From Vulcanimicrobiota bacterium (GTDB taxonomy: Bacteria > Vulcanimicrobiota > Vulcanimicrobiia > Vulcanimicrobiales > Vulcanimicrobiaceae), in the NCBI GenBank assembly GCA_019232905.1, contig JAFANA010000029.1:1-62210 (forward strand): 62,210 bases of DNA, in the 5' to 3' direction. The position numbers were made by a program, and so were the translations under genes. The notes under the pieces are model-generated. The model ran no database searches. It was not told the DNA's origin and saw only the letters and a program-made list of their open reading frames with translations. Positions 1 to 6,809 of this stretch are shown piece by piece; the stretch's first letter is position 1, and every line of letters begins with the position of its first letter.

Positions 1-2
1 GG

Positions 3-440
3 GTCGGCAAAGCGTCAAACCGATTGGGCGATCGCGTGATGTCGTCGCTCGGTCTTGTGTTACTCGTCAGCGGATTTGCGCTCGCGCCGTTCGTGCACAA
101 CGTCTATACGCTGACGGCCGTTATGATTCTCTTTGCAACCGGCGGCGGGTTTGCGCAGAACGGCTTGGTTGCCATGATCTCGAACGCCGCAACCGAGCGC
201 GAACAGGGAACCGTCCTCGGCGTCTCCTCGTCGCTCGATTCACTCTCCGGTATTCTCGCGCCGCCGGTTTCGACCGGTTTGCTCGCGCGATATGGGTCGC
301 CGTTTGCGAGTGTCGAACCGCTGATCATGTCGGCGATCGCGCTCGTCCTCGGCATCCGAAACTCTCTGCGCACGCCGAGAGTAGCTCCCAACGTTACCGA
401 CGGATCCGTAGTCACACCGCCTGCTGAGGAGCTCGTCTAA
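3..440 (+). CDS. MFS transporter, C-terminal part (5' end outside window)
   Basis: The reading frame is open from the first bases, so the true start lies upstream. The first visible residues (VGKASNRLGDRVM) look like the cytoplasmic G-x-x-x-D-R loop between two transmembrane helices of a major facilitator protein. Four further hydrophobic helices follow, with glycine-rich stretches typical of the MFS C-terminal half. The last 25 residues are polar. Substrate cannot be told from this half. The stop codon overlaps the start of the next gene by one base (TAATG), which suggests translational coupling. Confidence 0.75.
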   Translation, partial: VGKASNRLGDRVMSSLGLVLLVSGFALAPFVHNVYTLTAVMILFATGGGFAQNGLVAMISNAATEREQGTVLGVSSSLDSLSGILAPPVSTGLLARYGSPFASVEPLIMSAIALVLGIRNSLRTPRVAPNVTDGSVVTPPAEELV

Positions 441-1219
441 TGAAGACAAAGATTACCGGTACTACGTTGCCCGTTCTTGAAGTCGGCCTCGAGCCGGGCG
501 ATAAAATCGTCGCCGAGCCCGGCGAGTTCTCGTGGATGACCGACAACGTGCAGTTGAACACGACGGCGATGACTGCCGGCGCCAAAGGCATCATGGGTAT
601 CATCGGCCGCGCGTTATCGGGCGGCGGCATTTTTATGACCGAGTACTTCGCACAAAACGGAAACGGCTTGGTCGCCTTCGCTGCGAAGGTCCCCGGCCAA
701 ATCATGCAAGTCGACGTGCAACCGGGACACGAGTACATGATTCACCGCCACGGGTTCTTGTGCGCGACCCAAGGCGTCGAGTTGAACATGGGCTTCCAGC
801 GTTCGCTCGGCGGCGGCATCTTCGGCGGGAACGGCTTTATTCTGCAGCGTTTAGGCGGCAATTGCAGCGCGTGGGTCGAGCTCGGCGGCGAAATCGTGAC
901 GTACGATCTCGCGCCCGGTGAATCGATTCAAGTGCATCCGGGCCACATCGGGATGTTCGAATCAAGCGTCAACTTCGACATCACGTTTATGCGCGGTATT
1001 ATGAACGCCATCTTCGGCGCGGACGGATTGTTCATCGCGCGCTTGACCGGGCCGGGCAAAGTATGGCTCCAGACGCTCACGATGCCGAACCTCGCGCACG
1101 CGTTGATTCCGTATCTAGGAAAACAAGAAGCGCAAGCGGCGGCGCAAACCGGAGTCGCCGGCGGAGTTGCCGGTGGTGTCGCAGCATCGGTTCTGAAGAA
1201 CCTCTTCGGCGATCAGTAA
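440..1219 (+). CDS. AIM24 / TIGR00266 family protein
   Basis: A 259-residue protein with the glycine-rich beta-sheet pattern of the AIM24/TIGR00266 family: an N-terminal EPGEFSWM segment, several GGGIF repeats and a C-terminal GPGKVWLQTL motif. The family is widespread in bacteria, named after the yeast mitochondrial protein Aim24, and has no defined biochemical role. No signal peptide is seen. The C-terminus is rich in Ala and Gly and may be flexible or contact the membrane. The ATG overlaps the stop of the preceding transporter gene, so the two are probably co-expressed. Confidence 0.85.
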   Translation: MKTKITGTTLPVLEVGLEPGDKIVAEPGEFSWMTDNVQLNTTAMTAGAKGIMGIIGRALSGGGIFMTEYFAQNGNGLVAFAAKVPGQIMQVDVQPGHEYMIHRHGFLCATQGVELNMGFQRSLGGGIFGGNGFILQRLGGNCSAWVELGGEIVTYDLAPGESIQVHPGHIGMFESSVNFDITFMRGIMNAIFGADGLFIARLTGPGKVWLQTLTMPNLAHALIPYLGKQEAQAAAQTGVAGGVAGGVAASVLKNLFGDQ

Positions 1220-1257
1220 TACTGCGCGCCCGGAGTATCCGAAAGCGTTTGTCACCC

Positions 1258-1388
1258 TGTCATCCTGAGCGTAGGTGCAAAAGCACCGTAGTCGAAGGAT
1301 CGCAACGAACAAAATGCCCGACGGGATCTCGTCGGGCATTTGAATTTATGCGATCCTTCGACTACGCTGCGCTCCGCTCAGGATGACA
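1258..1388. repeat. Dispersed palindromic repeat, copy 1 (long subfamily)
   Basis: An imperfect inverted repeat of about 130 bp. The left arm begins TGTCATCCTGAGCG and runs to GTCGAAGGATCG. The right arm starts CGATCCTTCGACT and ends AGGATGACA. The left arm carries its own small palindrome (GGTGCAAAAGCACC). The core is a separate GC-rich hairpin. Related copies lie near 2130, 9050, 20260, 30380, 43490, 56830 and 60350. It starts 38 bp after the AIM24 gene. The bases between this copy and the next gene (1389-1480) show nothing else I can name. Confidence 0.85.
1312..1341. terminator. GC-rich hairpin in the core of repeat copy 1
   Basis: A perfect 12-bp stem (AAATGCCCGACG / CGTCGGGCATTT) closes a 6-base loop. 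The A/T ends give a short T-run on both strands, so it could act as a weak bidirectional intrinsic terminator after the AIM24 gene. The same kind of hairpin sits in the centre of the copies at about 9050 and 56830. Confidence 0.5.
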
Positions 1389-1492
1389 CCTGGGGGACGT
1401 TGCTCATAGTCGCAACGGCCCGCCGCATAGGCTGGACAGTTTAAAGGATGTGTTATCTCGTGTGAGAACGGCCCGCGGATGGAGGATGTTCT

Positions 1493-2056
1493 ATGAATCA
1501 TTTCATCCGTTGCTTTTCCCTTAGTGCGGCACTCCTTGGAGCAGTGAGCGCCGTTGCACTCGCGCAGGGCGCGAAAGTCGAAGGAACGCCGGTTCCGACG
1601 CCGCCGAAGCCGGACCTCTCGTCAATGAAATTTTTGATCGGAACGTGGACGTGTACGGACATCAGTTCGCGCCGCCCCGGGCCTTTCACCACGACCGAAG
1701 TGTATAGTATGGATCCAACCGGATACTGGATCGTGCGTGACGATACGATTCACACCGCATCCTGGATTCCGCGCGAAGTCCATTCGCAGACGAAATACAC
1801 GTGGGACACCGTTTCTAGTAAGTGGGTCCGCATCACGACCGGCGACGGCGGCCAATTCGCAATCGCAACCGCGCCTATGCCGGCGGGAAGTACGAAGACG
1901 TACACGTACACGCTCCAGTCCATGGCGCCTGACATCGCATCATATGCGCCGGAAGTCTACAACAAAGTCAGCGATACGAAAAAGACGATGAAGACGTCGT
2001 TTACCGAAAAATCGGGACGCGTCGTCAACGTCACGGAGTCCTGTACGAAGGCCTGA
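1493..2056 (+). CDS. Secreted protein of unknown function
   Basis: 187 residues beginning with a clear Sec signal peptide (basic start, hydrophobic core, cleavage likely after ALAQG near residue 27). The mature part opens with an M-K-F-L-I-G-T-W-T-C segment. This resembles the first strand of lipocalin-like or DUF1579-type beta-barrel proteins, in which such a GTW motif is common. Two cysteines (in WTC near the start and ESC near the end) could form a disulfide. A good Shine-Dalgarno (GGAGG, 1481-1485) supports the start. It is a single gene, insulated by repeat copy 1 upstream and a terminator downstream. Confidence 0.7.
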   Translation: MNHFIRCFSLSAALLGAVSAVALAQGAKVEGTPVPTPPKPDLSSMKFLIGTWTCTDISSRRPGPFTTTEVYSMDPTGYWIVRDDTIHTASWIPREVHSQTKYTWDTVSSKWVRITTGDGGQFAIATAPMPAGSTKTYTYTLQSMAPDIASYAPEVYNKVSDTKKTMKTSFTEKSGRVVNVTESCTKA

Positions 2057-2079
2057 GTAAAACCGCAGCGGGTGGTATA

Positions 2080-2115
2080 CGAAAAAGCCCGTATCGTACG
2101 ATGCGGGCTTTTTCG
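2080..2115. terminator. Bidirectional intrinsic terminator
   Basis: A 12-bp stem (CGAAAAAGCCCG / CGGGCTTTTTCG) has a further palindromic ATCGTACGAT in its loop. T-runs lie on both strands, between the convergent secreted-protein gene and ku. Confidence 0.8.
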
Positions 2116-2120
2116 TCGTT

Positions 2121-2151
2121 ACGATCCTTCGACAGGCTCAGGATGACACTA
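2121..2151. repeat. Dispersed repeat, copy 2 (right half only)
   Basis: Only the right arm of the family is present (CGATCCTTCGACAGGCTCAGGATGACACTA). It ends exactly at the stop codon of ku, whose minus-strand TAG is the terminal CTA of the repeat. No left arm is found on the other side of the terminator. Confidence 0.7.
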
Positions 2152-3015
2152 AGCGGCGGATTTTTTGCGGCGGGTTGTCGTCTTCTTTTCGTGTTTTTCG
2201 GATGAGGCGGCGCGGCCGTTCGTGCCGGTGCCGCGGCGTTTCTTGCTTTCTTCGAGCGATTGCGCAAGAACGTCCATGAGGTTGACGACTTTTGCGCGCG
2301 GGGCGGCAGCCTTCTTGGCTTTCGGCAATTCTTTGCCTTGCGCGCGCGCCTCGATCATCGCAAGCAGCTCGTCGTGATAGGTGTTCGTGAATTTTTCCGG
2401 TTCGAATGCATCGACCGTCATCGTGTCGATCAACATCTTTGCCATCTTCATTTCACCCTCGGGCAGCTTCTCTTTGCCCGGAATTTCCAATGACGACGGC
2501 TCGACGATCTCATTCGCCCAATGCATCAGTTCCAGCACGAGTGCTTCGCCGATCGGCTTGACCGCAGCGATGTATTCCTTCGTGCGAATAACCACCCGCG
2601 CTATGGCAACTTTGTTCGATTGATTGAGCGCTTCGCGCAAGAGCGCGTACGCGTGCTTTCCCTGTTTGCTCGGCTCGAGATAGTACGGCTTGTCGAAGAA
2701 CATCGGATTGATCTTGTCCAAATCGACAAACTCGAGAATGTCGACGGACTGCGTCGCGACGGGATTGACCTTTTTGAAATCCTCGTCGGTCAACTCGACG
2801 TACTGGCCCTTCTCGTACTCGTAGCCTTTGACGATCTCGTCCCACGGGACTTGCTTGCCGTCGATCGAGCAAATCCGTTCGTATTTGATGCGCCCGCCGT
2901 CCTTAGCGTGCAGCATATTGAACGAGAGCTCGTCGGTTCTTACGGCCGTGAATAATTTCACCGGAATCGTAACGAGACCGAAGTTGATAGCACCGGACCA
3001 AATTGAATGAGCCAT
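2149..3015 (-). CDS. ku: Ku, NHEJ DNA end-binding protein
   Basis: 288 residues that match bacterial Ku over the whole length, from the opening MAHSIWSGAINFGLVTIPVKL through the beta-barrel core (YYLEPSKQGKHAYALLREAL) to a lysine/arginine-rich tail after about residue 255. Bacterial Ku is a homodimer that threads onto double-strand ends and recruits LigD. The basic tail is known in other bacterial Ku proteins to help DNA retention. It is the last gene of the NHEJ operon, 82 bp after the LigD polymerase gene. The gap contains no terminator, only a palindrome at 3090-3107. The stop codon lies in repeat copy 2. Confidence 0.96.
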   Translation of the reverse strand: MAHSIWSGAINFGLVTIPVKLFTAVRTDELSFNMLHAKDGGRIKYERICSIDGKQVPWDEIVKGYEYEKGQYVELTDEDFKKVNPVATQSVDILEFVDLDKINPMFFDKPYYLEPSKQGKHAYALLREALNQSNKVAIARVVIRTKEYIAAVKPIGEALVLELMHWANEIVEPSSLEIPGKEKLPEGEMKMAKMLIDTMTVDAFEPEKFTNTYHDELLAMIEARAQGKELPKAKKAAAPRAKVVNLMDVLAQSLEESKKRRGTGTNGRAASSEKHEKKTTTRRKKSAA

Positions 3016-3097
3016 AGCGAAAATAGTGTACCCGACTTTAGCAAGCAGGGTTCCAGCCCGGGCTATTTGGTGGTTCGCGCCGCGCGCCTACCACAAT

Positions 3098-4060
3098 CTA
3101 TTGTGGTGCCCACTGTTTCTGCGCCTTGGCAATTGACGGTTCGAGGCGCTGCTTTTTCCACGCGCGTCCGGCCCAGAGATCGCCGTCGCGCTCGAGCCGC
3201 TTCGGCGTTGTCCGCATGTTGAATTGGGCGAACGTCTCCTGGGGCGACCCGCTGCGCTTGCGCGCGAACGTTTCCACCTCCGACCAGTCCAGTGGTGTGG
3301 ACACCGGGGCGCCGTCGCGGGCTCGCACCGAATAGATCGAGACGATCGTCTTGCCGCGCCCGACCTGCAGATAGTCGAGATACACGAGGGACTGATCGCG
3401 TTTCTTCAGCGACCGCTCGAGCGTAACGAGATTCGCTTGACGTTGCGCCAGTTGCGACGCGACGGCTTCGGCGAACATCTTCGCAGCGTCGTACGTATAG
3501 CCCGCAGCTAGGGGAACGACGACGTGCAAACCCATTCCGCCGGACGTTTTTACAAGCGTCTTTAACCCGATCTCCGCCAGCAGATCACGCATCGCTACTG
3601 CAACCGTTGCCAGCGTCTTGATGGTGCACGTCTCGCCCGGATCGAGATCGAAGAAAACGTAATCCGGCTCTTCAATCGTGGGCACGTGCGAGGTCCACAC
3701 GTGCAGGATAATGCTCGCGAGATTCGCGACGAACACGAGCGTCGCTTCGTCGTTGCAGAGCATGTAGATCGTTTTTTCGCGCGTGCCCTCGGGGCTGGTG
3801 AGCGTCACGCGATCGGCCCAATCCGGTAACCCGCGCGGCAGATGTTTTTCGAAAAACGATTGCGCATCGACCCCGTCGGGATACCGTTGCAGCGTGAGCG
3901 GGTAGTTGCGCAAATGCGGCAGCAACCACGGCGATACTGTGCGGTAGTAATCGATTAATTCACCCTTCGTAATACCGTCGCGGGGAAAAAGCACTTTGTC
4001 GAGATTCGAGACCGAAAGCGTTCGGCCGTCAACGGCGATGTCGGTACGCTTCTGGGCCAA
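3098..4060 (-). CDS. ligD: LigD polymerase/primase domain protein (stand-alone)
   Basis: 320 residues forming the archaeo-eukaryotic primase-type polymerase of LigD, here as a separate protein. The metal-binding pair DLD is at residues 138-140, the nucleotide-binding KTSGGMGLHV at 171-180 and YLDY at 227-230. The domain fills gaps and adds ribonucleotides at broken ends during NHEJ. Only 3 bp separate it from the upstream STAS gene, and Ku follows. In Mycobacterium and Pseudomonas the polymerase is fused to ligase and phosphoesterase. Here that enzyme is split into two proteins. Confidence 0.95.
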   Translation of the reverse strand: MAQKRTDIAVDGRTLSVSNLDKVLFPRDGITKGELIDYYRTVSPWLLPHLRNYPLTLQRYPDGVDAQSFFEKHLPRGLPDWADRVTLTSPEGTREKTIYMLCNDEATLVFVANLASIILHVWTSHVPTIEEPDYVFFDLDPGETCTIKTLATVAVAMRDLLAEIGLKTLVKTSGGMGLHVVVPLAAGYTYDAAKMFAEAVASQLAQRQANLVTLERSLKKRDQSLVYLDYLQVGRGKTIVSIYSVRARDGAPVSTPLDWSEVETFARKRSGSPQETFAQFNMRTTPKRLERDGDLWAGRAWKKQRLEPSIAKAQKQWAPQ

Positions 4061-4063
4061 CGG

Positions 4064-4348
4064 TCAGTCTCTGAATTTAAAAATTGAGTCGAGACGCGTG
4101 AGCGTGAAGAGCTTGCGGATATGCGTGCTCGTTCCCGTGAGATAGACACTGCCGCCGCTATTCTCGATCGTTTGGTGGAGTTTGAAGAGCTGCGTGAGAC
4201 CGGTCGAGTCGATGTAGTCGAGGTGCGAGCAATCAATGAGCACGTCGTCCCCCACTTCGCCGGCTTTGAGCCGCCGGCTAAGCTCGGTAAGATTACCGAT
4301 ATCGAACTCTCCTTCGAGTACGATCGTGACGCAGTTCCGCTCGGTCAT
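4064..4348 (-). CDS. STAS-domain anti-sigma factor antagonist (RsbV/SpoIIAA-like) inside the NHEJ operon
   Basis: 94 residues with the full STAS fold of SpoIIAA/RsbV proteins. The phosphorylatable serine is in the motif D-S-T-G-L (Ser48), followed by the usual C-terminal helix. Such proteins bind and inactivate a partner-switching anti-sigma kinase until the serine is phosphorylated. It lies between the two halves of LigD (10 bp after the ligase gene, 3 bp before the polymerase), so it must be co-transcribed with them. The likely partner is the RsbW-like kinase at 16186-16614, but that is inference. It is distinct from the RsbV at 16611-16967. Confidence 0.9.
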   Translation of the reverse strand: MTERNCVTIVLEGEFDIGNLTELSRRLKAGEVGDDVLIDCSHLDYIDSTGLTQLFKLHQTIENSGGSVYLTGTSTHIRKLFTLTRLDSIFKFRD

Positions 4349-4358
4349 GGTGCGCTTT

Positions 4359-5987
4359 TTACCCCTCGGGGCGTTCGATTACCACGTCGCGGGCTTCCTT
4401 ATCGACCCGCAGCCCCAAGAAAGCAGGCTGGCGCAGATAACCATCACGCGTCCACTCGGTGAAGCGCACTTCGCCGACCATCTCGGGCTTCACCCAATGT
4501 GTCGGGGCGTTGGCGATGACCTCATTGGAAAATGGGGATGTCGCTCGCGATAAACGTTCGAGTTTCTTCACGATCTCGCCGATGAGTTTGACCGAAAATC
4601 CGGTTCCGACCGAGCCGACGAAGCGAAGGTTCTTCCCCTCATACGCGCCCAGCAGCAAGGAGCCGAACCCTTTCCGGCTGCCGCGCGGATCGGTCCATCC
4701 GCCGATGACGAACTCTTGCTCGAGTTGCGCTTTGATCTTGACCCAATCGCGCGTGCGCCGTTCTATATAGACCGACTCACGTTTCTTGCCGATGATGCCT
4801 TCGAGTTGGTTGCGTTTTGCCTGTTCGAAGAGCGCTTTGCCTTTGGCGGTAACGTGTTTGGAGTACAGGACGAGTTCGTCGTCGCGTATCAACCGCTCGA
4901 GCAGCGCTTTGCGCTCTTCGAGCGGAACCTTTCGTTGATCGCGGCCGTCGGCATACATCAAGTCGAACGCAGCGTAGGTGAGATCGTGTCCTTGCTGCGC
5001 GTATTCTTGTAACCGTTGAAAATCCGAACGCCCCTTCGAATCCAAGCTGACGATTTCACCGTCGACCATGATCGGCACGCTCTCGAACGCATCGGCCAAA
5101 CCTTCCATCGCGGGGAATTGTTTGAGCAGATCCAATCCGTTGCGGGAAACGAGCGTCAGCTTTCCTTTTTCATCGACCGTGCAAATCGCGCGATAGCCGT
5201 CCCATTTGATTTCGAAGAGCCACTCATCGTTGTCGAACGGCGCATCGATGAGCGTGGCAAGCTCGACGCCTTTAAGCTGCGGCAGCGGCTCGGCTTTCCG
5301 TTTTGCTGCCGCGCGAACGGCGGCGCGCTTGGGCGGATCCTTGGCTTTTGACGATTGCCACGTCTTAGGATCTTTTTCTTTACGGATGTCATCGAGCGTG
5401 CGTCCTGTAATGACCGACGCCGGATAGTCGTTGACGTCATACTTCGCCGGATCACCGCCCGGATCGTGATCCTTGAGCAGGAGCCACGGATCGCCGCTCT
5501 CGCCTTCCTTCGGCTTGATCTTCACGAGCGTGAATATGCCGGTCAGCTTGTGGCCGTGCATGATGAACTTGATCTTGCCGTGCTCGATCTCTTCAGCGGG
5601 ATCGTCCCCTTCGGCGAGTTCGTACCAGCCGTTGTCCCAGACGATCACTTCGCCCGCGCCGTATTGCCCTTTGGGGATCACGCCTTCGAAGTCGCGGTAA
5701 TCCATCGGGTGATCCTCGACGTGCATCGCCAGCCGGCGCTCGCCGGGAACCATCGTCGGTCCCTTCGGTACCGCCCACGACGCGAGAACACCCGCGGCTT
5801 CCAAACGAAAATCGTAGTGAAGCCGCGTTGCATCGTGTTTCTGCACGACGAACCGAAGGCGTTTGCCGGCTTTGGCTTTTGCGCCGCTCGGTTCGGGCGT
5901 GACCTGAAAATCGCGTTTTTTCTTATACGTCGCGAGCGAGCCGGTTGACCGGCTCGCCTCGCGCGTCTTCTTTCTGGACGCCGGCAT
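4359..5987 (-). CDS. ligD: LigD: 3'-phosphoesterase plus ATP-dependent DNA ligase
   Basis: 542 residues. The N-terminal 3'-phosphoesterase domain (about 45-200) has H51 and D59/R61 in HDATRLHYDFRLE, the HVEDH motif at 89-93 and FEGVIPKGQYG from residue 100. A charged linker (about 200-240) follows. The ligase has its adenylation motif EIKWDGYR with nucleophile Lys261, then an OB-fold with WVKIK and FVGSVGTGF. It trims and seals ends held by Ku. The polymerase domain found in fused LigD proteins is absent and encoded two genes downstream. The start is 12 bp after the small membrane-protein gene. Confidence 0.96.
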   Translation of the reverse strand: MPASRKKTREASRSTGSLATYKKKRDFQVTPEPSGAKAKAGKRLRFVVQKHDATRLHYDFRLEAAGVLASWAVPKGPTMVPGERRLAMHVEDHPMDYRDFEGVIPKGQYGAGEVIVWDNGWYELAEGDDPAEEIEHGKIKFIMHGHKLTGIFTLVKIKPKEGESGDPWLLLKDHDPGGDPAKYDVNDYPASVITGRTLDDIRKEKDPKTWQSSKAKDPPKRAAVRAAAKRKAEPLPQLKGVELATLIDAPFDNDEWLFEIKWDGYRAICTVDEKGKLTLVSRNGLDLLKQFPAMEGLADAFESVPIMVDGEIVSLDSKGRSDFQRLQEYAQQGHDLTYAAFDLMYADGRDQRKVPLEERKALLERLIRDDELVLYSKHVTAKGKALFEQAKRNQLEGIIGKKRESVYIERRTRDWVKIKAQLEQEFVIGGWTDPRGSRKGFGSLLLGAYEGKNLRFVGSVGTGFSVKLIGEIVKKLERLSRATSPFSNEVIANAPTHWVKPEMVGEVRFTEWTRDGYLRQPAFLGLRVDKEARDVVIERPEG

Positions 5988-5999
5988 CTATGCCGACTC

Positions 6000-6158
6000 T
6001 TACACCCTTGCCCCCCGGCCGGTCAACAGGTTGACGATCAACAAGACGATTGCGACCACCAACACGATGTGGATCAGACCGCCAAGGAGATGGAACGATA
6101 GTCCAACCAGCCAGAAGATGAACAGAATGACGATGATGGCCCAGAGTAGTCCGGCCAT
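6000..6158 (-). CDS. Small membrane protein, lmo0937/DUF5670-like
   Basis: A 52-residue reading frame translating to MAGLLWAIIVILFIFWLVGL, then a short loop and a second helix ending in LLTGRGARV. Two closely spaced transmembrane helices and the MxxLLW...FWLVG pattern match the small lmo0937 family of bacterial membrane proteins, whose role is unknown. It starts 3 bp after the stop of the upstream gene and ends 12 bp before ligD, so it belongs to the NHEJ operon. The frame is intact and hydrophobic throughout, which argues against chance. Confidence 0.75.
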   Translation of the reverse strand: MAGLLWAIIVILFIFWLVGLSFHLLGGLIHIVLVVAIVLLIVNLLTGRGARV

Positions 6159-6161
6159 ATA

Positions 6162-6404
6162 TTACGGATGCCCCCCGTTGTTGCCGTTCGTGGTCGTCGT
6201 GCTATTCGTCGTCGACGAGCCGTTCGAACCGGAGTTGTTGTCCGGTTGCGTAATGGTTGTATTATGGGTCGTCGAGGTGCTCGTCGTGGACCACGGGTGC
6301 CACGCGAAGAGCGCGATGAGGACCGCAACGATGACGATCAGCGTGATGCCGATTGCGGCGCCGCTGCTTCCGCTCTCATCCCTGACGATTACCGGATCGC
6401 TCAT
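6162..6404 (-). CDS. Single-pass membrane protein with Thr/Ser/Asn-rich tail
   Basis: 80 residues from the chosen ATG (MSDPVIVRDESGSSG). A short polar N-terminus and one transmembrane helix (IGITLIVIVAVLIALFAW) precede a tail of about 45 residues composed almost only of Thr, Ser, Asn and Gly. The tail probably lies outside the cytoplasm as a disordered, possibly glycosylated stalk. An in-frame ATG nine codons upstream (6431) lacks a ribosome site, whereas GGGAG precedes the chosen start by about 12 bases. It is the first gene of the NHEJ operon. I know no function for it. Confidence 0.6.
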   Translation of the reverse strand: MSDPVIVRDESGSSGAAIGITLIVIVAVLIALFAWHPWSTTSTSTTHNTTITQPDNNSGSNGSSTTNSTTTTNGNNGGHP

Positions 6405-6472
6405 AAGTGTGAAGTTCTCCCTTCCTCGCATGGTTTCGCGCTGGACGCGCTAACCGATAGAGCGAGTAGGGT

Positions 6473-6498
6473 TTTCCCGCTCGCTCGCAAGCACAAAC
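6473..6498 (-). promoter_or_regulatory. Candidate SigB-type promoter of the NHEJ operon
   Basis: On the minus strand, GTTTGT (6498-6493) and GGGAAA (6478-6473) are separated by 14 bases. This matches the SigB consensus of Bacillus and relatives (GTTT.. / 13-15 / GGGWAW). Transcription would begin near 6466, giving a leader of about 60 bases before the first operon gene. A SigB-family sigma gene is present at 15378-16184. The match is by eye only. Confidence 0.4.
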
Positions 6499-6524
6499 CC
6501 CGTGCCTCTCGAAACGGCCGAAAC

Positions 6525-6809
6525 GTGACGTGGAGCGTTTTAGGCGCGACGTGTGCGGGTATTGTGGCCATTTTCGCCATGTTCCGCAGCCGGACGGCCG
6601 GCGGGTATTATGATACCGACGTGTACGGCATGACGCCTGCAGCGCATCGCACGTACGCCGCGTCGGCTTTCGCTTTCTTCATCGCATTCATCTTCACGTG
6701 GTGGTTCCGAGCGAGTACGATAGCTTTCTACCTCTTTGCGGCGTTCGTGCTCTTTGCACTTTTTTACTTGACGTCGTTTCTGCGCGGAGCCCATGAAGAC
6801 GATGGCTGA
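6525..6809 (+). CDS. Small integral membrane protein
   Basis: 94 residues from a GTG start. There are three hydrophobic helices: WSVLGATCAGIVAIFAMF, then after a polar loop with YYDTDVYGM a pair, FAFFIAFIFTWWF and a C-terminal one. No family is recognised. The frame stays open upstream, but those residues are arginine-rich and non-hydrophobic, so the GTG is the sensible start, although no clear ribosome site precedes it. The last 17 bases overlap the next gene. The 120 bases between it and the divergent NHEJ operon hold the candidate promoter at 6473-6498. Confidence 0.6.
   Translation: MTWSVLGATCAGIVAIFAMFRSRTAGGYYDTDVYGMTPAAHRTYAASAFAFFIAFIFTWWFRASTIAFYLFAAFVLFALFYLTSFLRGAHEDDG

Noticed and set aside
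3090-3107. Perfect palindrome ACCACAAT-CT-ATTGTGGT at the end of the LigD polymerase gene
   Set aside because: The two-base loop and lack of a T-run make it a poor terminator, and it lies in the coding end. It could be a protein site, but nothing supports that.
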